Shown one piece after another: positions 47,736 through 59,620 of a stretch of 64,000 bases of DNA (position 1 is its first letter; every line of letters starts with the position of its first letter). The notes under the pieces are model-generated. The model saw only the letters and a program-made list of their open reading frames with translations. It made no database searches and was not told the DNA's origin. This stretch comes from Halichoerus grypus (Eukaryota; Chordata; Mammalia; Carnivora; Phocidae): assembly GCF_964656455.1 (NCBI RefSeq), contig NC_135715.1, positions 38,512,603 through 38,576,602 of the forward strand, written 5' to 3'. Both the position numbers and the translations under genes were made by a program.

Positions 47736-49978
47736 TTGATTGAACTGAACTTTAAGTTAAAAATAAATAAATACAATTGTGGTGCATCACCAAGAGTCAG
47801 TTGTGCCAAAAAATAATTCTTTGTGTGATGATTAAAAAAAAAAAAAGGACAGAGTCTAATGTGTTTTGTTCGTAATCCCTTTCGTGTACACATTTTGCCG
47901 CCAAGCACGTGGCAGGATGATGCAGCCGTACCTGAGGCCTGTGTGGTTTTTTCCCGTTTATAGAGAACCTTCTTCACAGACAGTATGTAGCAAGAGGAGG
48001 AATAACAATTGTATCTCTTCAGCAGTAGGATTCTGAATACTTTTCACCAACAGTAGATTCTAGCAGTGAATTTAAAACATTCTGCTAATCTCAAAATAGA
48101 ACAAGAGTGTTTTGATTATCCTTTTTTTAAACTACTCATATCCGATAAAGAATGGAAGTAGAAAGGGGGGGGGGTCAAACTAGAATGATAACAAAACGAT
48201 CTCTCTTCTGCCCTAGAACGGAATGATGCTTTCTGACTTTTTAAACAATTTTTATTCCAGTCCCTGTTTCTGAATGGGTCAGAAGTGCCAACCACCATCC
48301 ACCTTTGCACAAACTTGCCAGCTCAGATCAGCACGGGCCTTCTCCCAGCCTGTGTGTAGTGCACTGGGAGAACACATCTTCACGTCTGTTTTGAAACATG
48401 CATAGAAGTATTATTTATTAAATTTAGCCCTTTTCTCAGGTTTTTTAGTTTTATCTCCCCAACCACAAAAATTATCCATTAATTTTATGCGGTTCTATAA
48501 ATATGTTATTACTGGCTTAATACCTCCTTGCTTAAAACCCTCACAGTAGGTGGTAAACACTTGTCAACCACATGTTGGACTTTCAAGATCCCCCTTCAGT
48601 CGGAGAACTGGAGAGAATGATTTCAGCCCCATAGTCAAATAAAATTTCTTTATCAGTGATTCTTATAATGAATGCATTATGATAAAACTTCTAGGTGGGA
48701 AAGTTACAGTTTTAATTTCAGGTACATTTGAAGGTTAAAACGAAAGAGTTAAGAGTTATGTACACACAGGCTTCCTTATTCCATTTAGCAAAGGAGAGTG
48801 ATTCTTGGAACAACATGCTAACATTTCCGTCCGTTGTGTCTAGTGCATGTGGGTCATTGAATAATTTTCATGAATGCTATTCTCATTTAGAACATAAATT
48901 CTGTCGCATTCCTAAACAATAAAAAAAAATGGGCCCTTTGAAAAAGCTTCTTGTTATGAGACAAGCAGATTAACTCATACTTCTACAAACCTATAGTTTT
49001 GGAGCTAAAGTTACATTTTGATTGTGTGGACTCAGTTATTATTTAAAGCTTGGTTTGATTTTGGGGCAGCAGCTTTTTCTTGATGACCCTTACTAATAAG
49101 CTTTAATTGGCAGAAAAATTTCAATTATTTTAATTAAAGAGCAGAATTGAACATGTTGACCGAAATAGATTTCATGTTTCTAATTAGACAACAAGAATTT
49201 GGTAAGGGCATACTTTTACATCAACCATTGATGTAAGAAACCTAAGTTTACCTGTTAATTTGTCAGTGAACTAGAGTGGCAAGATTTCCTCAGTTTAAAT
49301 TATTAAGGTAAGATATTGGAAAAGCATAATTCTCAGATATGAATTCAAAGACATACAGGCAAGTTTACTTTGAACTCAATAACGTATGTAAGAATAGAAA
49401 TCAATTTGTGGTAGGGATGTGAGGAATGATTTTTGTACGTTTGTTTAAAGAGTCATTTTTAGAGAAGTAATCTTTTTTTTAAATTATACTTTTTTTGATG
49501 TAACTCATGTTTAATGAGACCAAGCATAAAAGCAAACACTTTTAGTAATCTCTATTTATCCGGTTCAGGTAGAAGACTGCCAAACTGTTTTGGTTTTACA
49601 GTAGGTTACAGCCTTATGATGGAGTTCCCAATTGGGGTTTGGAAACTAGAACCCTGGCATACAGACATGGTGGTTTAACATGATGTGTTGCTTCAGCTTT
49701 CTAGATGACTTAAAATTTGGCTGGAATTCTCCTTTATTTAGAAACTAAACAGACAAGGCCTCGTGAGGAACTAAATTAATTTTGCATCGACATTGTGGGT
49801 GTTGGTGATAATTTGTAGTGACATTATACCTATTGGTTATGATCATGATAGGCAAGCTCCATCCAAATGGACATTACAAAAGCCAAATTTAATAGGCTTA
49901 GTATTGGAAATTTCTGCCTTGAGGAGAGCAGAGGGTCTCCAGCATGTACTTTGCTTTCTACCTCCACAATTATGTATT
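47736..49978. other. Intron 2 segment with candidate enhancer patch
   Basis: Unique sequence. It holds a G9 run at 48165-48173 and a dense set of TAATT/AATTA motifs at 49080-49190. No gene was recognised. Confidence 0.4.
49080..49190. promoter_or_regulatory. Homeodomain-motif cluster (candidate enhancer)
   Basis: Within about 110 bases occur TTTAATTGGC, TTTCAATTATTTTAATTAAAG and TTCTAATTAGACAAC, plus ACTAATAAGC at the left edge. The density of TAATT/AATTA cores with non-AT spacer sequence is more structured than the surrounding DNA. The enhancer role is inference. Confidence 0.3.
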
Positions 49979-50208
49979 AATATACATCAATTCTTTTTTT
50001 TTAAAGATTTTATTTATTTAGTTGACAGAGAGAGACACAGCGAGAGAGGGAGCACAAGTAGGGGGAGTGGGAGAGGGAGAAGCAGACTTCCCGCGGAGCA
50101 GGGAGCCTAATGTGGGGCTCGATCCCAGGACCCTGGGATCATGACCTGAGCCGAAGGCAGATGCTTAACGACTGAGCCACCCAGGTGCCCCAATATACAT
50201 CAATTCTT
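49979..50208 (-). mobile_element. CAN SINE with perfect 17-bp TSD
   Basis: The element is 49996-50191. The duplication AATATACATCAATTCTT is identical at 49979-49995 and 50192-50208. The body has GTTGACAGAGAGAGACACAG and GGGAGTGGGAGAGGGAGAAG, close to the copy at 43131, and the head is GAGCCACCCAGGTGCCCC. Young by the intact duplication. Confidence 0.97.
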
Positions 50209-51889
50209 AAAAGTTGAGGAAGGGCATGAGAGGATGAATGGAAATAGACAATATTAAAGTAGCAGAGTGAAAGTTCTGTGGTGGTTTTTATGTAGGGATG
50301 TGGTAGAAAAGGCACACGGACACCAATTCCTAGCCTTTGAACATTCAAGAAAATGAATAAACTTTCAATAAAATGAATAAAAAGGGAAGTGGAAAACAGC
50401 TATGTAACTTAAGCTGGTATGTTTCTTCTCATCAAAAAAATAAATTATTTTTCACAAATATCAAGAATTGATTCAACAAAGAGGCCCAATATTGTATGTA
50501 GTGTATGATTTTGTCCATTTAATTACAACCACTTTTATCTCTTAAAAATATTCACAGGAAAGGTATGCTTTGCCCGACAACAATAAGAAGATTAGATACA
50601 ATAAATATATACAACACATCTATTCAACCATATACATATTGCTGTATGAAATGTCCGAAGTGAAAAGATTTTTCCACCCCTTACCTAAAGTTTTAATAAA
50701 AATATTTTAACTACAACATACTGAAGCCTTCCTTAATTTCAGCTCCTTTTACTGCTTTAAAACTTATCTACAAAGGCAGTAGAATTATGGATATATACAG
50801 AATCAACTGTTTATGTTATCAGTAAGGCTTCCACTCAGGAGGAGGCTATTAAGTTTTGGGGGAGTCAAAAGTTATACGCAGATTTTCAACTGTGCCCCTA
50901 ACTCCCGTGTTGTTCAAGCATTAAGTGCCTACACTGCCTAAGCTATGTATTTTTTCAAGTTATCTGAGAACTTTTTAACCGTCTTTATTGCAAATTTATA
51001 AAATTACAGTTTTAAAATTACTGTATTAGTTTGGCAAGCTCTTGAACATATTTTTACATAGATTTCTGGTGGAGGCACTAATCTTTAGATTTTTGACAGT
51101 ATGACTTTTTTGAAAGGATTAATGCAACTGGACAACGTTACGGTAGTAGGGTAAAAATTCTGTAGTCGTTTCTCTGCAGTGAGGTGATAGAAAATGCAAA
51201 TGGACGCCCATTCCTAATTTGAGATATCTATTCAGTAGATTATTTCTTTTCCTTGATTGCATGCATGCAATTTTTTTTAACCACAAAATGTATCTGAATG
51301 CTGTGCACAGATTGGCAGAAGTGAACTGTAGCAACATGAAAATAACTTACTTGGTATCACTTTTATAGATCAGGCAGTGGAGTCTAGCAATTCACGGTAT
51401 TTTTTAACACGGTATTTTTTAAAGCTTTTAAAAATTACCTCTTACAATAGTGATTATTAAAGCCGAAAGGATCAGGAATATGCCAAATGTAAGATCATTT
51501 GTAAAAAGTAATTCACAAACTTGATATACGACATTTGAGGTGATTATAGGTGAGTTTTTGATATACAGAGTGGCATTAAAATAGAAGTATAAAGTCAACC
51601 ATAATGATGGAGTTCTAGACGTAGACAAATAAGATGATTGTTTTTAAGCTTTCAATAAATCTATTACCTAATTTACGGATATCCGTAGCTTATGAACCCT
51701 TATTTGTGTTTATTTAACTTAAAAAATTAAGAAAGAATTAAAGAATACTTGAAGTTATTATTTAGTTTCTAGCATTCTGAGAGGGCCAAGAGACTGGAAA
51801 TGTCTTAACTTAGCATGAATGTAGTTAAACGAATCATTGCTATGCTGCTGTCCAGGTCTTAAAGCGCAAAGTATTGAGAAGACATAGCA

Positions 51890-51903
51890 ATTTGCATAAT
51901 TAA
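51890..51903 (+). promoter_or_regulatory. Composite POU/homeodomain site
   Basis: ATTTGCATAATTAA joins a perfect octamer to an AATTAA half-site. This is the composite arrangement favoured by neural POU factors of the BRN class. One site only; function untested. Confidence 0.35.
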
Positions 51904-53800
51904 CCCCTATTCATTTTAAAGGGCAAGAAATAAGATTACTCTTTGGCAATCACATGTTACTTGAATTGTATTTATTTTTATTAACCTGAAAACATACCAG
52001 CACACTCACACACGCAACCCCTAATGCAAATATGGACAGAAGGAATCCGCCCCCACTCATAAATCAGTATTTTTCTTTCTAACATGCAACAGATGTTAAT
52101 AGCTCTGACGAAAAAATACGGTGCCATAGTTAGTAAGGCAGAGCTCATGCTTTACGGTTTATGGCCTGACTAAAAGTAGATAAAGTCTGCATTTGTGTGT
52201 TTCCTCTACATAGCCTCCCAAATAATATCAACCGACTTCTTGCAGAAAATGTAAATGCTTTTCATTCTGACCAATAAAAGGCAACTTGGTGAGTTATAGA
52301 GATTGACTGGGTGCTTGACATGTGGTGCTGCTCCATTTAAACAGTGGCAATTGGTACTGGGCAGGTTTAGGAGAATTTAACTTGCTAGCTTGCTTTTGGA
52401 TATGTTGATATCCTAATATTCTAAAAATATAAAAATGCAAGTTTAGTTCACATGCAACAGGTTTCCTTATGTTGCTTTTGTAGTTCATATGTAAAAAAAG
52501 AAAATAATGTGCTCCTAGTCATTCTATAATTGTGTTCTGATATTACCAGGCAGTTTTTGTAGACATAGTCAGATAAGCACATTGTTCATTATTTAAATGC
52601 AAAATGCATCTTTTCGATCATTATTGCCTAAGTAATTTTCAGAGAATGATCATTGAGTGGTCTCTCTCCCCACTTCACCACTTTAAGATAGGTGGATGTG
52701 TTTGATTCCTTTTCCATTCTTTTATTATTTTAAAAACCCTAGGGAAAATAAAACATTTGTTTTCAATTAAAAAAAAAACACTCTGATAATTATATTGTTT
52801 TACTTCTGCAAAATAGCCACGTTTTTACATACTCCAAATAAATTGTCACGCGTAACTATAGGCTGAAAACGATGAAATGTGGCTGAAAATAATTTCTCTT
52901 GTTGTACTACAATGTATGAATAATTATAGATGTAAACACTTAACGTCACATTTCCCTATAATACCATTATTCTATAGGTACCATTCACAACACAATATAT
53001 TCTATTGCTACTTTGTGAAATGAGTTCTTGAGATTCATAGTAAGGCACTACACAAAGCATTATTATTAAAGGATTATAGGGAAAATTTTCCCAATTGAAA
53101 ACTGATAACTGAAGGTATTATTTAAAATAAATAAACTGCAGAGTAGGTAAGTTCAATGTAGCAATATCTTTCTATTTTGGTTTCAGATTAAGTTTTTATA
53201 TACACAAAAACAATTTGCCTCAAGAATTAGGTGATATATTTTAGAAGATTTAAAATAACCAAAATAATGTTGCAGTGTGTTACATTAGTAATTTATCAAT
53301 AAAAATTATTACTGTTAATAATTGGTAGAATTTTTTTCCTCCCTGTGCTAGTGATTTAAGTTGATGGGGGTTTAGTAACGTGTATAGGGATGCATCTTAA
53401 TATCTATATTTGCTGAACAGTGTTAAAAACACAAAACTGTCCTCATTAAAATGGACTTTTGTACACTATAATTTGAATTAAGTAATGAATATATAAAGTA
53501 TTTAAAAAGTTGTATATCAAATGTATAACATTCCATTTTTGGCTATATTTTGTAAAACATTTTTGGTGTAATCAGTATGACTCTCACATATGTCAAATCA
53601 AGTATTTTACTATTTATTTAAACAGATATATACCTAATGTATTTGGAAGCTTATTGCACTCATATAATTGTATATATTGTGGCTTCAAAAGTCTGTACTT
53701 ATCCTTGCTTTAAAAAAGTAGTATGTGCATTTCTTTCCAATTTATTTTAATTAATTATATTAAGGAAAGCATCCTTTACTAAATGTATCTTAAAATTCAC

Positions 53801-53806
53801 AATAAA
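53801..53806 (+). terminator. Candidate distal poly(A) signal
   Basis: AATAAAG is followed by TTTCAGAAATTG and then a GU/U-rich element (TTGAGATTTTGTGTTGAATT and TTGTTTGTGAGC, 53832-53861). This layout is that of strong vertebrate poly(A) sites. The 600 bases upstream are AU-rich with a Pumilio-type TGTATATA at 53669-53676. It is not in a SINE tail. Which transcript would use it is unknown. Confidence 0.4.
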
Positions 53807-54852
53807 GTTTCAGAAATTGTTTTGTACAATGTTGAGATTTTGTGTTGAATTTGTTTGTGAGCATTTTTTGAAATTGTTCTCTGGTTTTCTAATAAGGGTT
53901 CCCTGAACTTAACCTTATTGATAAAATGATGAGTGGCAACACGTGGTGTGGTGAATAGCTAGCCCCTGGTGAATGGGAGCTGTTCTCCTAAGTGGTGAAG
54001 TGCTAACACCTTGGAACCTTGGCTAAAAGACACCAAATGGGCTTCCCCCTCCAATTTCTAGTAACTCATCATGTCCAGATTTCTGCATTGGGATCTCAAG
54101 GAATTTGGACTCTGAGTGCCCTAAAATGCAGAGAAGCAGTTACATGGAGGTAATGTGGAGAAAATAATATGCAGTTCTGTTCATCGAACTTGTTAATGCT
54201 CTTATTTACAGAAGTTAAATAGATATTTAAGAGTTCAAGTTTGGCGTGTTACCTTTGACATCCCATTGAAAAGATAAGGCTAGACCCCCAAATACAGTAA
54301 ATATAAATACCCATATTTGGTTCAGGTTAGTTCACTGAGGGACAGACTCACTTATTTTGCTAAGAAAATTCAGGTTTCTCAAGTGAGGAAAAGCCGTGTA
54401 CCGTTGTGAGTTCACCACGGTACTTTACGTCACCCTTGAAGCCTGTTGGGACACAAGCAATTGGCTATTTCCACATGAAACACATGTTCTTCTACCTTGC
54501 TGGATGGGGATAAATATGTGTTTCATGTTTAGATTTCCTATGATTGGGAAGTGGGGAGTGGAGCTACATTTTCATATCCACTTTCCCAGTTGCACATTGA
54601 TTATTTTACGCATACTTGTTAAAGACAAGCAAAAAATCATGGACGTCCTTAAAAGGTCCCGGCATTTTTCATGTGAAAGGATCACATTTTGTAACGATAC
54701 TCATTTGATATAGCAGAGACAAAAACTTACTGATCATAAACATGGAGTGCGTATTACAAAACTGCTGTTGCTCTTAAATTTATGGTTTAGCCCAGAGAGA
54801 TTTAGCCATCTGCCCTATTTGCCGGGTTTTTTTGTGCAGATGTTTACCCCTT

Positions 54853-55084
54853 AAAAAGAGTAAGTTGGGGGCGCCTGGGTGGCTCAGTTGGTTAAGCGAC
54901 TGCCTTCGGCTCAGGTCATGATCCTGGAGTCCAGGGATCGAGTCCCACATCAGGCTCCCTGCTGAGCAGGGAGTCTGCTTCTCCCTCTGACCCTCCCCCT
55001 TCTCATGTGCTCTCTCTCATTCTCTCTCTCAAATAAATAAATAAAATCTTTAAAAAAAAAAAAAAAAAAAAAAGAGTAAGTTGG
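54853..55084 (+). mobile_element. CAN SINE with perfect 16-bp TSD
   Basis: The element is 54869-55068, beginning GGCGCCTGGGTGGCTCAG and ending in a long A-run. The duplication AAAAAGAGTAAGTTGG is identical at 54853-54868 and 55069-55084. TGATCCTGGAGTCCAGGGAT and TCTGACCCTCCCCCTTCTC define the same subfamily as the copies at 44959 and 59341. Confidence 0.97.
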
Positions 55085-58039
55085 TCAGGTCCATTCATCA
55101 AATGCAGTTGAATGAAAATATTTTGGCCTGCGCTGACATTCTGATGCTACCCATAAAACAGAACACTTTTTTGCTTTCTATTCATGTAATGAAAAATCTT
55201 TTGAATACCGAAGTAGTCAAATGTAAGGACCCATAAGAGCTGGGCAAGTGGGCTATGGTATCTTAAATTTATTAAACAACCAGGGATAACAAGGTGCCTT
55301 TTCCGTAGGAGAAGTGAAGTGATCCCCAATATGCAATTTTCCCCTTTGGATTAGTTCTTTGCAATTGTTTCCTAGTCTAATGCTATCCAGCAGTTATATC
55401 CATTTCTTCTTTTATATTTTTTCATGAGATACAATTCCTTACAAAGATTTTACTCACTTTTTAATTCACAAATAGTGCATGTCCTGTTAGGATATTAAAA
55501 AACATTAATACAGTACATTACCCAAACCATTTTTACCACTTAATTTCACCTCAAACGTGCATTCTGATATTAACTTGCAGGGTTAATCAAGAATGATTGG
55601 TCATATTTTAGAAGATGCAAGTGATTTTTAACAAGAATCAGTGGGGAAAAAGGAATGAGTATTATTCCTAGCACCAATACATTCTGATCAACAATACCAG
55701 CTAATGTAGTCTATACTTTTAAGTATTTGATGGCTAGAAATAAAGTGCTTAATCTTAGAAATGTATATGGGTATATGTTCATATATTTATATATAGATAA
55801 TTTATGCATATATATGAAATAATATATATATTTTAATTTTTTATTTAGATAGATTGAGAGTGATTGGAACATTAATTCTTCTATACTGTAAAACCTAATT
55901 TTTGTTGTTTATTAAATGATATCGGCTACTTATCTATTATACAATCAGATTTTAATACATATTTTAATGCCAGTAATTACTTTTGACATTATTTGAATAA
56001 ATCTATCAACTTTCTGTTTTAAATTTTTGAATAGAGCCTTTGGAATTTTTATTAATATTTTTATTAACCTAAGCATCATAGGCTGAGGTCATTATTTTTA
56101 TATAGCTGTTTTTGATATTTAAACATATTTCCTTTAGTAAAGCTCAACACCCACTTAGTTTTTGAAAATGTACAAGTAAACATTTATTCATGAATACATA
56201 AGTAAATTCAGAATTCTCCAGTTAGTGTAAAATGAATCCTTATTTTAACTTTTTTTTTTTTTTGGTGACTTTAAAATACCACGTTACCAAGGATGATTCC
56301 ATACTTTATTTAGTAAATATCTACTGATCACCTATATGATGGTGTATGTTTCTGCTAAGTGAGTCTTTACTCATAATTTGATGTGTTTCACAGGCTGCAC
56401 TTAATAGCCTTCATTTGTAAGGGGACTAGGTTTTGGGGGGGTGAAGGGGATAAAACAGAGTTTTGATAGCAAGTGGGAATGAATAATATGCTGCAAATTC
56501 AAAAGAAATCTGGCAGAGTTCCTGGTTTATAGTAGGAACTCAAATACTTTATGGATAAATGAATGACAGAAGACTCCTGATGAGGGAGTTATTGTTTTTA
56601 TTAACATATATTAGCAATTATAATTTACACTTTTTCAAATAAAATTTCAGTTAATCTTGTTAGATAGCAAGATGCATGCTAAGATTAATTTTATTTCATT
56701 TCTTTTTCCTCAATATACTTGGAAGATAGTAAAAGGTGTGTTCCCTATACAATGGGAAAAAAGAACTATTTTTTGTTTTGTTATACACAGTGTACACTTG
56801 GTATGTAAAATTAGTATTGTCCTTACAGCCCAGAAAAGTTATCATCCAACTGTTTGCCACGTTGAGCATAAGTCTATATTTAATAAAATGGTATTCTATT
56901 TTTAAAATATTGAAAACAAATGCTGGTAAACTTTTGATAAGCACGTGTTATTTGCATTATTATTTCATGTCTTATATAGAAGAGTAGGGTGTTCAAATTA
57001 ATCCATTTATGAATCATAACTATTAATTGGTACAGTTAAGGGATTATTCTTAAATATATGGATTAAATGCATACATACATGTGATATTGTGCCTTTTAGC
57101 AATTACTTATTTTAGTCATTTTGGAAATATGCAGTAGCCTCAAGCATATAAGTGGTTATTAATATGACGAATATATTTGTTGCTTTAAATATTTCATTTT
57201 ATAACCAGCAGTGCTTAAACTTTCTGTGTTCTGACTCCATTGAGTATCATTTAAAAGCTGTAGGCTCACTCTCCAGAAAAGATCATATACCTGCATATAT
57301 TGTTTTTTAAATTGCAAATCACTCAGGGTCCCCACAGACCCTGTGAAGCCCATCTATGAAATCTGCCAGGGACCTATGGCCCTGGGTAATAACCAAATAC
57401 ATGTAAATTATTGGACTTTCTATGCAATTCCTCCTAAACATTCGTTGAATATAGTTTGAAATATTTCAAATAAAAGAAATTTAATATTCTTTTTTCAGCA
57501 CTGTTTTTTAGAAAATGAACTTTTTTGGGAAAAGTTACTCCTATAATAATGGATAGAGCCTAGAAATATTTCTCCTTCCTTGTATTAAAAAAAATAAGAT
57601 AAAACATTAAAAACATACATTTTGCCATAGGAATGAATACTTTGATCACATTAATAAAACGCTCTTCATCGCATATATAATTGATGCTGTTAGCAGACAT
57701 GCAAATAAGCAGCTAGACAGCCAGCCAAATGGAACAAGGCAGCTTTAAATTTAAGCTCCCTTTCATGTATGCAGTCCTCACTATTTGTTAAATTTGATTT
57801 CTTTTTTACATTTTGTCCATTGTCCTTTCGCTGCTGTAAGGTGCACAGAAAATCCCTCAGAGTGACATCACACAGGTGAAATATCCTGTTCACTCGCACA
57901 TTTCTAACCTAGAATTTTCCTGTCATTTTCTTTCTTCTTATAAAGAGAATAATAAAAGCAATACTTTTTTTGCCTATAGCCATATAAATTTATAAAGTAA
58001 TTTCACATAAAACAGTGTGTTTGAATCCCACAAAAAATG
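55085..58039. other. Intron 2 segment with faint old repeats
   Basis: AT-rich. L2/MIR-like traces are at about 56505-56570 (GTTCCTGGTTTATAGTAGG). A MER-type fragment is at 57205-57390, and an ATGCAAAT octamer at 57709-57716. No gene. The 82-83-codon frames at 56657-56987 are low-complexity. Confidence 0.4.
57205..57390. repeat. Unnamed MER-type fragment
   Basis: CAGCAGTGCTTAAACTTTCT at the left, CTCTCCAGAAAAGATCATAT, and CAGACCCTGTGAAGCCCATC then GGGACCTATGGCCCTGGGTA at the right recall non-autonomous hAT elements that end in ...GGTTAAGAACC. The family is not identified. Confidence 0.4.
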
Positions 58040-58140
58040 TGTGAATTTGGTTTTTATCCCCATTTCTGAGAAAATTAAAGCTCAGTGTCTGAGTCTTTTT
58101 CAAGGCCACACAGCTCCTAGGCGGCTCAGCTAGGATTTTT
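58040..58140 (-). repeat. MIR fragment
   Basis: TTTTATCCCCATTTCTGAG, AAGGCCACACAGCTCCTAGG and GGCTCAGCTAGGATT match the reverse complement of the MIR core. It is followed by a T14 run at 58137-58150. Confidence 0.7.
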
Positions 58141-58435
58141 TTTTTTTTTTCAATCTCCCAACGCTCATGCCAAGAATCAGGATTGATTTGAAAAAGAGAC
58201 AAAAGTATGTTAATGACAGTGATATGAAATATTGCATAAATATACATCAACATGTATTTGTCCAGAATTCATCTTTGAAAATATGTTCAAAACTTTAAGG
58301 AATTTATTATAATATTTTAATAGTATTTGTCACATATGCAGAGAGACGTTTTACAGAACATTTTGACTATCTGTAGTTTTCTCCAACTCCTGATCAGAGA
58401 CATTTCAAACTTGGTGAAATCATAAGGATTTCTGT

Positions 58436-58509
58436 CTTCCTGTCTGTGTGTCTGTCTCTGTCCCTCATCCTCCCCCTCTCCGTCCCTTTCTTCCTTCTTT
58501 CCTTCCTTC
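58436..58509. repeat. Pyrimidine-rich low-complexity tract
   Basis: Imperfect TGTCTGTG, CCCTC and TTCC repeats on the + strand, ending in a short (TTCC)n. Confidence 0.8.
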
Positions 58510-58739
58510 AAGTGTGTGTCTTCTGCCAGAATTAAGAGATTAAATGTAGTTTCTCATCTCTCAGGGCTAAGAGGTCCTGAATGAGAATTCTAACAAGTAC
58601 AAACTTATTTCCATGTTCTGAGTATGATTCTTTACCAGTCCATTTTTTAAGGATGGATTTCTTTCTTTATTCCCCTCCTGTTATGATTCCTCTTTAGTTT
58701 TGGCAAATTGATATTTGTACCAGAACTGCTATGTGTAAG

Positions 58740-58890
58740 AATTATTATGCATCAAATACATTCCACACATTATTTTATTCAGGGATTTTTTTATACCCTC
58801 AAAACAGCCGTATGAAGTAAATGTTACTCATATCCTCATTCCATTGATGAGGAAACTTGAGTTTCATAGACATTTAGTAATATATCTAAA
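58740..58890 (-). repeat. MIR fragment
   Basis: CATTATTTTATTCAGGGAT, ACCCTCAAAACAGCCGTATG, TCATATCCTCATTCC and GATGAGGAAACTTGAG run in the order expected for MIR read backwards. Confidence 0.6.
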
Positions 58891-58964
58891 AAGTTTGTTT
58901 CAACTTCGTAACAAACTATCACAAGATTAAGTAGTAAATCACTTCAACTTTTCCTTTAAAAGTT

Positions 58965-59620
58965 AGTGATCCCTTTATTTTTTATGACTTTATAGAGGCA
59001 TATTATACATATCATATTTTTCACCATTTATATTGTACAATTCCACAGTTTTTTGTAAATTTAGCAACTTGTGCAACCATCATTATAAGTCACTTTTAGA
59101 ACATTTTAATCAGTCCACTGAAGTCTCTTGTGTCTATTTACTATTGATCTCTTTTCCCCAACCCCCAAACCCAGGCCCCAGGTAACCACTAATTTACTAC
59201 CTGTCTTTATAGATTTGGCTTATAGATTTGACTTTTCTGGACATTTGGTATACATGAAATAATATCATATGTATGATTTTTTTCTCTTGTATCTTGCTTT
59301 TTAGTGATTATTTTTGATACTTTTAAAATAAATACATCCCTGGGCGCCTGGGTGGCTCAGTTGGTTAAGCAACTGCCTTCGGCTCAGGTCATGATCCTGG
59401 AGTCCCTGGATGGAGCCCCACATCGGGCTCCCTGCTCAGCAGGGAGTTTGCTTCTCCCTCTGACCCTCCTCCCTCTCACGCTCTCTCTCTATCATTCTCT
59501 CTCTCTCTCTCAATAAATAAATACATAAATAAATAAATAAATTCCCTCCTTTATATTAACGGTGTCTCTTCATTATGTTTTTGAGACATGTTGGTTTTCA
59601 CCATATTTCTGCATGTATTC
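58965..59620. repeat. L1M-type LINE fragment split by a SINE
   Basis: Left part 58965-59340: GTGCAACCATCATTATAAG, TTTTAGAACATTTTAATCA, GGTAACCACTAATTTACTAC, GATTTGACTTTTCTGGACAT and ATACATGAAATAATATCATA are landmarks of an old L1 3' region. The right part (about 59570-59620) resumes with TTTTTGAGACATGTTGG and TCTGCATGTATTCG. The CAN SINE at 59341 interrupts it, so the LINE is older. Non-coding. Confidence 0.6.
59341..59541 (+). mobile_element. CAN SINE inserted in L1M
   Basis: TGGGCGCCTGGGTGGCTCAG, AAGCAACTGCCTTCGGCTC, GATCCTGGAGTCCCTGGATG, CTCTGACCCTCCTCCCTCTC and a tail of AAATAAATA repeats without the usual AAAATCTTT. Target-site flanks (AATACATCCCT and AATAAATTCCCT) are only approximate because the tail merges with AT-rich target DNA. 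Confidence 0.93.

Larger units (their letters stand above)
50209..54852. other. 4.6-kb intron 2 block without recognised repeats
   Basis: AT-rich sequence with no repeat family I can name. It contains a POU-type site at 51890 and, at 53170-53860, a very U-rich 3'-UTR-like stretch ending in a poly(A) signal. No protein gene. Confidence 0.45.

Noticed and set aside
7825..59541. SINE bodies considered as tRNA genes because of their tRNA-like A/B boxes
   Set aside because: They lack a complete cloverleaf, carry the CT/GA body and A-rich tails, and are flanked by target-site duplications, so they are retroposons and not tRNA genes.
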